A DNA stretch of 64,000 nucleotides from an uncultured Eubacteriales bacterium (GTDB lineage Bacteria > Bacillota > Clostridia > Christensenellales > CAG-138): NCBI GenBank assembly GCA_900542615.1, contig UQOG01000002.1, forward strand, positions 1-64,000, given 5' to 3'. The notes beneath the pieces were generated by a model. That model was given only the letters and a program-made list of their open reading frames with translations, was not told the origin of the DNA and did not search any database. Shown here in pieces: positions 19,935 through 27,189 of the stretch. Both the position numbers and the translations under genes were made by a program. Positions within the stretch are counted from its first letter, which is position 1. The number at the start of each line of letters is the position of its first letter.

Positions 19935-20425
19935 TGGCAGCCCTTGCGGCGTTGGGGCTGGGCATGTTCGTCGGGTACGCCAAAGGCTACAGGGTGCAGG
20001 CAAGAGCCCAGGCACTTAGCGGTTTTTTGGAGGAACTGCCCAGGCTGCTTTTGCAGATGGAATATAAGACCCTGCCTCTTGCCCAGCTGGTCCGGGCCCT
20101 GGGGCGGGCGGAGGGCATATTGGGGGCATTCTGGACGGCCTTTGGGGCGGCGCTGCCGGAACGGGGGATCGAGGGGGCTTGGAACCAAGCCCTGGAGGAA
20201 GCGGCGCCCTATGGCCTTTTGGAAGGGGATGTGGCCATTTTGCAGGGGATGGGGCCCATGCTTGCCTATCCGGAGGCAGAGGGGCGCAAGCGGTCCGCCC
20301 AAGGGCTGCTGGCGGAGCTTTCGGAACAGCGGGAAGCCTTGCGGCGGGAGCAGGAGAAGCGGGGCAACCTATATGGCACGCTGGGCCTGCTCATGGGGCT
20401 GGCGCTGGCCATATTGATCCTATAG
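19925..20425 (+). CDS. spoIIIAB: Stage III sporulation protein AB
   Basis: A 166-residue bitopic membrane protein of the SpoIIIA channel, resembling GspF-type secretion platform fragments. It has an N-terminal hydrophobic segment (about 3-20), a cytoplasmic helical region with FLEELPRLLLQMEYKTLPL (about 33-51, typical of the family) and a C-terminal membrane segment (LGLLMGLALAILIL). Start chosen at ATG 19925, overlapping spoIIIAA, with AAAGGAGG directly upstream. Confidence 0.93.
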   Translation: MRLMAALAALGLGMFVGYAKGYRVQARAQALSGFLEELPRLLLQMEYKTLPLAQLVRALGRAEGILGAFWTAFGAALPERGIEGAWNQALEEAAPYGLLEGDVAILQGMGPMLAYPEAEGRKRSAQGLLAELSEQREALRREQEKRGNLYGTLGLLMGLALAILIL

Positions 20426-20443
20426 CTACGAAAGGAAAGAAAG

Positions 20444-20641
20444 ATGGGGATCGAAATCGTATTGAAGATCGCGGGCATCGGGATGCTGGTGGCGGTGAGT
20501 TGCCAGCTGCTCAAGCAAACGGGCCGGGACGATATCGCCATGCTGGCCGCCCTGATGGGGCTGGTGATCGTATTGGGAATGGTTCTGGGGGAGATCGGCT
20601 CGCTGTTTGAGGAAGTGAAGCGGATCTTCGGGCTGTATTGA
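20444..20641 (+). CDS. spoIIIAC: Stage III sporulation protein AC
   Basis: A 65-residue, two-helix membrane protein of the feeding-tube complex. It shows the conserved IGMLVAVSCQLLKQTGRDDIA region and a second helix ending in GSLFEEVKRIFGLY. Length matches the family (about 65-70). GAAAGGAAAG precedes the ATG; it is followed immediately by spoIIIAD. Confidence 0.95.
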   Translation: MGIEIVLKIAGIGMLVAVSCQLLKQTGRDDIAMLAALMGLVIVLGMVLGEIGSLFEEVKRIFGLY

Positions 20642-20643
20642 CC

Positions 20644-21036
20644 ATGACGGTATTCAAGCTGGCAGGGCTTGCGTTGATCGCCCTTTGCGGGGCGGTGCTG
20701 CTGCGGGCCTACAAGCCGGAGATGGGCTTGCAATTGAGCATTGCCGCCTGCTTTTTGCTGCTCAGCTACGCCCTTACGGACATCGCCGCCATACGCCAGG
20801 CGGTGGAAGGGGTGACCAGCCGGTTCGGCTTGGGGGTGGAGCAGCTCAAGCTGGCGTTCAAGGTGCTGGGGATCGCCTATGTGGCCCAGTTTGCCGCGGA
20901 GGCCTGTAGGGACGCAGGGGAGAGCGCCATCGCCTCTAAGGTGGAATTGGCGGGCCGGGTGATGATCGTGGCGGCGGCGCTGCCGGCGCTGTTGGCGGTG
21001 CTGGAGCTGCTGCGGGGCCTGCTGGAGGGCGTATGA
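20644..21036 (+). CDS. spoIIIAD: Stage III sporulation protein AD
   Basis: A 130-residue membrane protein with four hydrophobic stretches, including the family segment FKVLGIAYVAQFAAEACRDAGESAIASKVELAGR read across residues about 78-111. Channel component in the mother-cell membrane. ATG 20644 lies two bases after the spoIIIAC stop; TTG 20638, which overlaps that stop, is the alternative. The end overlaps spoIIIAE by four bases. Confidence 0.94.
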   Translation: MTVFKLAGLALIALCGAVLLRAYKPEMGLQLSIAACFLLLSYALTDIAAIRQAVEGVTSRFGLGVEQLKLAFKVLGIAYVAQFAAEACRDAGESAIASKVELAGRVMIVAAALPALLAVLELLRGLLEGV

Positions 21037-22181
21037 AAAAAGGCGTATGGCTGGTTTTGGCGTTGGCGCTGCTTTGGCCCTGCAAGGCCATGGCCCTGGA
21101 GGCGGAGCTGGAAAGCGTCCTGGACGCTACCCAGGCCCAATATGATCTGTCCGCCTGGGAGGAACGCTATGGCAGGCTGCCTGAACAGGTACAGGAATTG
21201 TGGGGACACGGGGATGTCAACAGCCTGATCGCCGGCTTTGCCCGGGGCGAGGGCGTGGAAGCAAAGGGCCTGTTGGAGGGGCTGTGGGAGACGGTAAAGG
21301 CCACCATCGCCCAGGGGCTTGGCTCCCTGGCCTCCATTTTGGGCATCGCCCTGCTGACCGGCCTGTTGGACGCCCTTCTGGGGGAAAAGCAAACCAATGT
21401 GAAGGAGATCGCCTCCTTCCTATGCTACGGCGTATGCGTTATGCTCCTTAGCGCCCTGTTGACCGATCAGCTGTCCATGACCGTAGGGGCTATCCAGGAG
21501 CTGTGCGGGCTGTTGGAGACGGTCTCCCCCCTGCTGGTCACCCTGCTGGCCGCCATTGGGGCCACGGCGTCGGCGGGGATGGTGCAGCCTATGTTCGTGC
21601 TGCTCAGCGGCACCGTAGCCAAGGTGGTCCAGGGGGTGTTGCTCCCCGGGGTCATGGGGGCGGGGGTATTGTATATTGTGGGGGCCTTGGCGGGCCGGGA
21701 ACAGGTGAGCCACCTGGCGAATACCATCAAGTCCTTCGTCAAGTGGGCCATGGGAGGGATCACCACCATTTTCCTGGGGGCCATGGCCCTGGGGGGGATG
21801 AGCGCCGGCGGGGTGGACAGCATCAGCTTCCGCACCATGAAGTATACCCTGGATAAATCCCTGCCCCTGGTTGGCGGGGTGGTGGCGGGAAGCCTGGACA
21901 GCGTGCGGGGCTGTACCATCCTGATCAAGAACGCCGCAGGCATGGCGGGGGTGGTGATGGCCCTGGGTGTGGTGCTGATGCCCTTGCTCCAATTGATGGG
22001 CATGAGCCTTGCCTTTCAGTTGACCGGCGCCCTATGCGCCCAGGTGTCCGACAGCCGGATGCCCAAGATGTTGGCCGGGATGGCGGACATTTGCAGGTAT
22101 ATGTTTGCCTGTGCCGGCATGGTGGCCCTGATGTTCGTGCTGACCATGGGGCTGGTGGTGGCATTGGGCAGCGGAGGATAG
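21033..22181 (+). CDS. spoIIIAE: Stage III sporulation protein AE
   Basis: A 382-residue polytopic membrane protein of the channel. It has a signal peptide (MKKGVWLVLALALLWPCKAMA), an extracytoplasmic segment to about residue 80, then seven or more hydrophobic helices with long Gly/Ala-rich stretches (GVDSISFRTMKYTLDKSLPLVGG region near 262-284). Length fits the family. ATG overlaps spoIIIAD by four bases (ATGA). Confidence 0.95.
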   Translation: MKKGVWLVLALALLWPCKAMALEAELESVLDATQAQYDLSAWEERYGRLPEQVQELWGHGDVNSLIAGFARGEGVEAKGLLEGLWETVKATIAQGLGSLASILGIALLTGLLDALLGEKQTNVKEIASFLCYGVCVMLLSALLTDQLSMTVGAIQELCGLLETVSPLLVTLLAAIGATASAGMVQPMFVLLSGTVAKVVQGVLLPGVMGAGVLYIVGALAGREQVSHLANTIKSFVKWAMGGITTIFLGAMALGGMSAGGVDSISFRTMKYTLDKSLPLVGGVVAGSLDSVRGCTILIKNAAGMAGVVMALGVVLMPLLQLMGMSLAFQLTGALCAQVSDSRMPKMLAGMADICRYMFACAGMVALMFVLTMGLVVALGSGG

Positions 22182-22185
22182 GCGG

Positions 22186-22362
22186 ATGGGCTGGCTATAC
22201 GGGATTGTGCTCAAGGTAAGCGCAGCGGCGGTTTTGCGATGCATCCTGGGATTCCTGCTTCCGGCGGGTTCCCTGCAAAAAAGCGCGGGCCGCGGAATCG
22301 ACCTGATTCTATTTTGGATGTTGGCGGAGGGGATCCTTTCCGCCTGGCAGGAGGCGCCATGA
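22186..22362 (+). CDS. spoIIIAF: Stage III sporulation protein AF, reduced to its membrane hairpin
   Basis: A 58-residue protein in the spoIIIAF slot of the operon. Two hydrophobic helices (about 4-26 and 38-54) are joined by LLPAGSLQKSAGRGIDLIL, which matches the SpoIIIAF pattern of a LLP...QK motif after helix 1. Bacillus SpoIIIAF is about 200 residues, with a soluble C-terminal ring-forming domain; here the TGA overlaps the spoIIIAG ATG, so no DNA remains for that domain. GCGGAGG near the spoIIIAE stop serves as ribosome-binding site. It is too short for most ORF cut-offs. Function with only the membrane part is inference. Confidence 0.75.
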   Translation: MGWLYGIVLKVSAAAVLRCILGFLLPAGSLQKSAGRGIDLILFWMLAEGILSAWQEAP

Positions 22363-22943
22363 AGGAGTGGAAGGCTGTGACAGAACCCCTGGGCCGCTTG
22401 GCCGCCCGGATGAAACAGGATAAGCGAATCGAGCTGGCGGTCTATGTGCTGCTGGCCGCCCTGGGCATTTTGGTGTACACCGCGTCCTGCGGCAAGGAGC
22501 CGGAGGCGGCCGTTCAGACGAGCCTTGTGGAGGCCCCGGCGGAAACCGCTGTGGAGGAACGGCTGGAGGAGGTTCTATCCTGCATCCGGGGGGCGGGGAA
22601 GGTGCGGGTGATGATCACCTACGATACCGGCGCCCAGGTGGTGCCGGCCATGCGGACGGAGGTGCAGAGCAGCACCCAGGAAAGCGCGGGCTCAGATACG
22701 AGCAGCGTCCATGAGGACCGCACCGAGGTATCCGCGCCCGCCACCCTCAACGACGAGGCCCTGGTGCTGACGGAAAAGACGCCGGCCGTGCGGGGGGTGA
22801 TCGTGATTGCGGAGGGAGCGGCGGACATTGCGGTGAAGCTGCGGCTGCAAAGCGCGGTGCAGACGGTGTTGGGGATCGACCCGGGGTGCATCGAGGTGTT
22901 TGAAATGAGCCGGCCGGCTTATGAAGAAGGAGGGGAAGGATGA
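22359..22943 (+). CDS. spoIIIAG: Stage III sporulation protein AG
   Basis: A 194-residue bitopic protein; SpoIIIAG forms a large ring in the intermembrane space. It has a cytoplasmic N-terminus, one membrane helix (about 28-46, VYVLLAALGILVYTAS), a linker, and the ring-building-motif domain with EERLEEVLSCIRGAGKVRVMITYDTG (about 66-91) and RGVIVIAEGA (about 147-156). ATG overlaps the spoIIIAF stop (ATGA); the end overlaps spoIIIAH by four bases. Confidence 0.94.
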   Translation: MKEWKAVTEPLGRLAARMKQDKRIELAVYVLLAALGILVYTASCGKEPEAAVQTSLVEAPAETAVEERLEEVLSCIRGAGKVRVMITYDTGAQVVPAMRTEVQSSTQESAGSDTSSVHEDRTEVSAPATLNDEALVLTEKTPAVRGVIVIAEGAADIAVKLRLQSAVQTVLGIDPGCIEVFEMSRPAYEEGGEG

Positions 22944-23479
22944 AGATGAAAGAGAAGGGTTTTATCAGAAAATATGCGGTATTGCTGGTGGCGGGGGCCC
23001 TGCTGGTGGGGGCGGTGGTGTTGAATATCCGGCTCAACCGGCAGGCGGATCCCGTTGCGGAGGATGCGGAAGCCGCCTGGGATATGGAGCAAGCGGCGGC
23101 GGACGAAGCGGAGATGGAGCAGGCGGAAACGGATTATTTTGCCGCCTTCCGGGCAGAGCGGGACGCGGTAAGGGCGACGGAGATCGAATATTTGGACGAG
23201 GTGATCGCCGTATCCTACAGCGACGCCGAAACCCTGGCGGACGCCCAGGCCCAGAAGCTGGCCTTGGTGGAGAACATGGAGGCGGAATTCACCATCGAGA
23301 ACCTGCTGCGGGCCAAAGGCTTTTCGGATGCGGCGGTCACCTTCCATAAGGGCTCGGTGAACGTGGTGGTGGATTGTCCGCAGCTGAGCAGCGAGCAGGT
23401 GGCCCAGATCCTGGATGTGGTGACCAGGGAAACCGGGGAAAGCGCGGATAATATCAAGATCCTGTCCGAAGCCCAGTAA
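22940..23479 (+). CDS. spoIIIAH: Stage III sporulation protein AH
   Basis: A 179-residue bitopic protein whose extracytoplasmic domain pairs with forespore SpoIIQ to link the two membranes. It has a short cytoplasmic tail, a membrane helix (about 12-29), an acidic, Ala/Glu-rich linker, and a C-terminal domain related to YscJ/FliF rings (AEFTIENLLRAKGFSDAAVTF region, about 112-132, then VNVVVDCPQLSSEQVAQILDVV). Last gene of the operon. SpoIIQ is not in the window. Confidence 0.95.
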   Translation: MKMKEKGFIRKYAVLLVAGALLVGAVVLNIRLNRQADPVAEDAEAAWDMEQAAADEAEMEQAETDYFAAFRAERDAVRATEIEYLDEVIAVSYSDAETLADAQAQKLALVENMEAEFTIENLLRAKGFSDAAVTFHKGSVNVVVDCPQLSSEQVAQILDVVTRETGESADNIKILSEAQ

Positions 23480-23523
23480 AAGATGTACAAATTGAAAATA
23501 AAACGGGAACAAAGGCAATTGTG

Positions 23524-23552
23524 TTTGCAGGGCTGGGAAAATCTGATATAAT
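23524..23552 (+). promoter_or_regulatory. Promoter of the Asp23-amaP group
   Basis: TTTGCA/TTGCAG around 23524-23530 and a perfect TATAAT (23547-23552) with 16-17 bases between. It lies 31 bases before the Asp23-family ATG. Confidence 0.6.
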
Positions 23553-23583
23553 ATACGAAAGATCAACGCAAGGAGGCAATACC

Positions 23584-24006
23584 ATGGCATCTGACAAGAG
23601 CATCAGCACCGATGTGACCGCCATCGAGGGCGGCAAGATTATATTTGCGCCGGACGTAATCGCAACCATTGCCAACCTGGCCGCCAGCGAAGTGGAAGGT
23701 GTTGAAAACCTAAGCGGCACGGTAGCCGAGAGCATCAGCGGAATGCTGGGCGGCAAAAAAAGCCTCACCAAGGGGATCCGGGTGGATTTCACCGAGGAAA
23801 ATGTTACCATCGACATCAGCGTGGTGGTGAAATATGGCTTTAAGATCCACGAGGTATGCCAGAACATCCAGAAAAAGGTCAAGGCTACCATCGAAAACAT
23901 GACGGGCCTCACCGTATCCACCATCAATGTGGCCGTCCAATCCATCAGCTTTGAGAAGCCGGAAAAGACCGCCACGGTTTCCGTGACGGAAAAGCCCGAG
24001 GCATAA
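23584..24006 (+). CDS. Asp23/Gls24-family envelope stress protein
   Basis: A 140-residue Asp23/Gls24 protein. The family body runs from GKIIFAPDVIATIANLAASEVEGV (about 17-40) through KGIRVDFTEENVTIDISVVVKYG to IENMTGLTVSTINVAVQSISF. In Staphylococcus, Asp23 is tethered to the membrane by AmaP and DUF2273-type partners, which are the next two genes here, so a membrane-associated complex is likely. AAGGAGGC precedes ATG 23584. The close match to YqhY of Bacillus, beside nusB, makes the YqhY branch a possible alternative name. Confidence 0.93.
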   Translation: MASDKSISTDVTAIEGGKIIFAPDVIATIANLAASEVEGVENLSGTVAESISGMLGGKKSLTKGIRVDFTEENVTIDISVVVKYGFKIHEVCQNIQKKVKATIENMTGLTVSTINVAVQSISFEKPEKTATVSVTEKPEA

Positions 24007-24048
24007 GGCATAATGATTTTTTGCCCGGATGAATCACCCGCAGTATCT

Positions 24049-24073
24049 GGCGATCGGGTCTAGCCTGATCGCC
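24049..24073 (+). repeat. Hairpin between Asp23 and amaP genes
   Basis: GGCGATCGGG (24049-24058) pairs with CCTGATCGCC (24064-24073) through a 5-base loop, with one G-T pair; only CTTT follows. It may attenuate or stabilise the transcript rather than end it fully, because amaP has no clear promoter of its own. Confidence 0.5.
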
Positions 24074-24123
24074 CTTTGGCGTGTTGTTCCGGGCCGTTTC
24101 ATGAACAGAAAGGACGTGTTCCC

Positions 24124-24699
24124 ATGAAGCCAAGCTTTTTCCATCGATTCCTATTGGTTATTCTGACCTTGGTGGGCATGATTGCGGGCCTGCTGCTGGT
24201 GGTTATGGCAACGGGGCTGTATCCGCTGCATACCCTGTGGGCGGCAATCGACGCCTATCAGGCGCAGTTGGGCGCGATGAACTTTGCCCTGGTCATGGGC
24301 GGGGTCGGCTTGGTGGTGTTCCTGGTGTCCCTGGTGGTCCTGGCCGGGTTTACCCGGGGCCCCAAGGAGCCTGCGCAAGCGCCGGTCACCGCCGCCCTGG
24401 TGTCCGCCGGGGATTATGGCACCACCCAAATTTCCCTCTCCGCCATCGACGCCATGGTGCAGCGCCATTGTAAGGCAAACGTGAAGATTCGGGAGGTTAC
24501 CAGCGTGATCTCCTTGCAGGAAGGCGGCGTCGGGATCCAGCTGAAACTATCCCTGCTCAACGACGCCAATATCCCGGAAACCACCGAAGCCCTTCGCACC
24601 TCCCTGCGGGAGAACATCGAAAGCCTAACCGGCATTCAGGTGCGGGATGTGAGCATTATGGTGGTCAATACCCCTGCCCAGCAGGGAAGCCAGAAATAA
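24124..24699 (+). CDS. amaP: Alkaline shock response membrane anchor AmaP
   Basis: A 191-residue protein with two N-terminal membrane helices (about 8-30 and 54-76) followed by an Asp23-like soluble domain (about 95-185: TQISLSAIDAMVQRHCKANVKIREV..., GVGIQLKLSLLNDANIPE, NIESLTGIQVRDVSIMV). This is the AmaP arrangement, which anchors Asp23 to the membrane. It lies between the Asp23 and DUF2273 genes, the standard trio. AGAAAGGACG is the likely ribosome-binding site. Confidence 0.9.
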   Translation: MKPSFFHRFLLVILTLVGMIAGLLLVVMATGLYPLHTLWAAIDAYQAQLGAMNFALVMGGVGLVVFLVSLVVLAGFTRGPKEPAQAPVTAALVSAGDYGTTQISLSAIDAMVQRHCKANVKIREVTSVISLQEGGVGIQLKLSLLNDANIPETTEALRTSLRENIESLTGIQVRDVSIMVVNTPAQQGSQK

Positions 24700-24713
24700 G
24701 CCGGAGGTAGGGT

Positions 24714-24938
24714 ATGCATAAAAACGAACTCCTGGCATTTATCATGCAGCACAAGTGGCAGATCTTAGGCGCGCTGGGGGGGCTGTTGTTCTGTATCCTG
24801 GTGTTTGTGATCAACTTCTGGCGTACGCTGTTCCTGTTTGCGGTGGTGGCGGCCCTGTCGTTTATCGGCGCCCTGCTGGACGAAGGCGGCATCGAACGGG
24901 TACAGGAATTTTTCAGCCGGTTATTCAGAAAGAAATAA
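24714..24938 (+). CDS. DUF2273-family small membrane protein
   Basis: A 74-residue protein with two membrane helices (about 15-35 and 38-54) and a C-terminal amphipathic tail (EGGIERVQEFFSRLFRKK). The sequence pattern, with a charged N-terminus, W at residue 14 and GALLDEGG after helix 2, matches DUF2273 proteins that accompany AmaP and Asp23. CCGGAGGTAGGGT precedes the ATG. Probably part of the same envelope complex. Confidence 0.85.
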   Translation: MHKNELLAFIMQHKWQILGALGGLLFCILVFVINFWRTLFLFAVVAALSFIGALLDEGGIERVQEFFSRLFRKK

Positions 24939-24956
24939 AGACGGAGAATAGAGACC

Positions 24957-25376
24957 ATGAGCAGAAAGACAGCCCGCGAAGTGGCGATGAAGCTGGCCTT
25001 TGCAAGCCTGTTCGGGGGCGAGGATACCTATGAGGCGGTGCTGGACAAGTCCGGCATCCAGGAGACCCCCTCCCAAGAGGATCTGGCCTTTTCCCAGGCG
25101 GTGCTGGCGGGCATTGAAGCCAACAGCGCCCAGATCGACCAAATCATCGAGGAGCTGGCCGTAGGCTGGCGGATCGGCCGTATGCCCCGGGTGGACCTTT
25201 CCATCCTGCGGGTGGCCATCTACGAGATGCTGTACCGGAAGGATATCCCTTGCAGCGTCTCCATCAATGAGGCGGTGGAGCTGGCCAAAGCCTTTGGGGG
25301 CGAGCGATCCCCCGCATATATCAACGGAATGCTGGGTACGCTGGCCAAGCGCCTGGAAGGCGGGGAGGCCTCCTGA
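24957..25376 (+). CDS. nusB: Transcription antitermination factor NusB
   Basis: A 139-residue all-helical RNA-binding protein that, with NusE (S10), binds boxA in rRNA leaders. It opens with the basic MSRKTAREVAMKLAFA and closes with VDLSILRVAIYEML (about 80-93), SINEAVELAKAFGGERSPAYINGMLGTLAK (about 102-131), all family features. Its downstream neighbour overlaps by one base (TGATG), and the Asp23-AmaP-DUF2273-nusB order is common in Clostridia. Confidence 0.96.
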   Translation: MSRKTAREVAMKLAFASLFGGEDTYEAVLDKSGIQETPSQEDLAFSQAVLAGIEANSAQIDQIIEELAVGWRIGRMPRVDLSILRVAIYEMLYRKDIPCSVSINEAVELAKAFGGERSPAYINGMLGTLAKRLEGGEAS

Positions 25377-26335
25377 TGGGCCTGTTTCTTGGAATCGATA
25401 CAAGCTGCTATACCACTTCCGTGGCATGTGTGGATGAAAGGGGCATCGTCTATGAAAAACGGACGGTGCTTTCTGTCAAGTTGGGCCAAAGGGGCCTGCG
25501 GCAAAGCGAGGGCTTGTTCCAGCACGTGCGGAACCTGGAGAGCCTGCTGCCCGCCATGCTTTCCGCTCTGGACTGCAGCCGGATCCAGGGGATTGGCGTC
25601 AGCAGCCGGCCACGGCCCGAGGCAGATTCCTATATGCCGGTGTTTTTGGCGGGCCGCATGGCCGCCGCTTCCCTGGGGGCCGGGCTGGGTCTGACGCCCT
25701 ATCATACCTCCCATCAGCAGGGGCATGTGCGGGCGGCGCTGCAGGGGAACGAAGCCCTGCTCCAGCAGCTGCCCATCCTGGGGATGCATATCTCTGGGGG
25801 CACCACGGAGATCTTTACCGTGGGGGAAGGGTTGTCCATCCGCCTGCTGGGGGGCACGGAGGACCTGCACGCGGGCCAGCTGGTGGACCGGCTGGGGGTA
25901 GCCATGGGGCTGCCCTTTCCCGCGGGGCCGCATTTGGAAGCGGCTGCCCGGGCGGCCGGGACCACCAACATCAAGCTACCGGCCAGCGTACGGGAGCTGC
26001 GGTGCTCCTTTTCCGGGGTGGAAACCGCAGCCAGGTCCCTATTGGGCAAGGCCCAGATGGGGGAACTGGCCCTGGCGGTATACGACTGCCTGGCCCGGAC
26101 CTTTGCCAAGCTCATGGTCCAGGCCGGGGAAAAGACGGGGCTGAACCGGGTGCTGCTGGCGGGGGGCGTGGCCTCCAGCGGGCTGCTGCGGGAGATGCTG
26201 CAGGAGCGGCTGGAGAAAGCCAACATGCAGCTGTACTTTGGGGATCCATCCCTGAGTACGGACAACGCCGTGGGGGTGGCCCTGCTGACCCGGGACCGGC
26301 GTTTACAGGAGGCGAACGGATGGGACAGATCTTAG
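25376..26335 (+). CDS. TsaD/Kae1-family paralogue (peptidase M22 fold)
   Basis: A 319-residue ASKHA-fold protein related to TsaD, the t6A-forming enzyme. It opens GIDTSCYTTSVACVD where TsaD has GIDTSCDDTSVAV, keeps the metal-site HxxxH as SHQQGH (H113, H117) and the C-terminal TDNAVG aspartate, and has GGVASSGLLRE instead of GGVAAN. These differences and its place between nusB and folD indicate the clostridial paralogue group rather than the housekeeping TsaD. Function unknown. ATG overlaps the nusB stop by one base; the end overlaps folD by 16 bases. Confidence 0.85.
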   Translation: MGLFLGIDTSCYTTSVACVDERGIVYEKRTVLSVKLGQRGLRQSEGLFQHVRNLESLLPAMLSALDCSRIQGIGVSSRPRPEADSYMPVFLAGRMAAASLGAGLGLTPYHTSHQQGHVRAALQGNEALLQQLPILGMHISGGTTEIFTVGEGLSIRLLGGTEDLHAGQLVDRLGVAMGLPFPAGPHLEAAARAAGTTNIKLPASVRELRCSFSGVETAARSLLGKAQMGELALAVYDCLARTFAKLMVQAGEKTGLNRVLLAGGVASSGLLREMLQERLEKANMQLYFGDPSLSTDNAVGVALLTRDRRLQEANGWDRS

Positions 26336-27189
26336 ATGGAAAGGCCCTCGCACAGACCCTTTGCGAGGATATCAAAAAACGGGCGGACGCCCTGAAGGCC
26401 CAGGGGGTCGCCCCGAAGCTGGCGGTGATCCTGGTGGGGGAGGACCCGGCGTCCCAGCTGTACGTCCGCTCCAAGGGGAAGCGGGCGGCGGAATTGGGCA
26501 TCCTTGCGGAGCAGTACACCTATCCTGCGACCCTTTCGGAGGCGGAGCTCCTGGACAGGATCCGGCAGCTTAACCAGGACGATACCGTCCACGGGATCCT
26601 GGTGCAGCTGCCCCTGCCCGGCCATCTGGATCCGGATCAGGTGATCGCCTGCATCGACCCCAACAAGGATGTGGATGGGTTCCATCCGCAAAACGCCGGC
26701 GCCCTGCTGAGCGGCCAGCCGGGCTTTGTGCCCTGCACCCCCAAGGGGATACTGGCGCTGGTGAAAAGCACGGGGCTTCCCATTCGCGGGAAGCGGTGCG
26801 TGGTGGTGGGCCGAAGCAACATCGTAGGCAAGCCCGCGGCCCTGCTGATGCTAAGGGAGGACGCCACGGTGACCATTTGCCATTCCCGGACAGAGGGGCT
26901 GGGCGCCATCACCCGGGAAGCGGATATCCTGATCGCCGCGGTGGGCAAGGCAGGATTGATCACGGCGGATATGATCAAGGAGGGCGCCATCGTCATCGAC
27001 GTGGGCCAGGTGCGAATCCAGGGGAAATGGCAGGGGGATGTGGACTTTGGCCCGGCGCTGGAAAAGGCGGCGTATATCACCCCGGTCCCCGGGGGCGTGG
27101 GCCCCATGACCATCGCCATGCTGATGGACAATACGGTGGAATCCGCCCAAAGGGCGCTGCAAGGCCGCTCGTCATATGGAAGCAACTAA
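26320..27189 (+). CDS. folD: Methylenetetrahydrofolate dehydrogenase / cyclohydrolase FolD
   Basis: Bifunctional one-carbon enzyme converting 5,10-methylene-THF to 10-formyl-THF with NADP+. The 289-residue protein has YVRSKGKRA (catalytic Tyr/Lys, about 51-59), the family sequence VQLPLPGHLD, GRSNIVGKPAALLML of the nucleotide-binding fold (about 164-178) and PVPGGVGPMTIAML near the C-terminus. ATG 26320 has CAGGAGGCG upstream and gives the family N-terminus MGQILDGKALA; it overlaps the preceding gene. Confidence 0.97.
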   Translation: MGQILDGKALAQTLCEDIKKRADALKAQGVAPKLAVILVGEDPASQLYVRSKGKRAAELGILAEQYTYPATLSEAELLDRIRQLNQDDTVHGILVQLPLPGHLDPDQVIACIDPNKDVDGFHPQNAGALLSGQPGFVPCTPKGILALVKSTGLPIRGKRCVVVGRSNIVGKPAALLMLREDATVTICHSRTEGLGAITREADILIAAVGKAGLITADMIKEGAIVIDVGQVRIQGKWQGDVDFGPALEKAAYITPVPGGVGPMTIAMLMDNTVESAQRALQGRSSYGSN

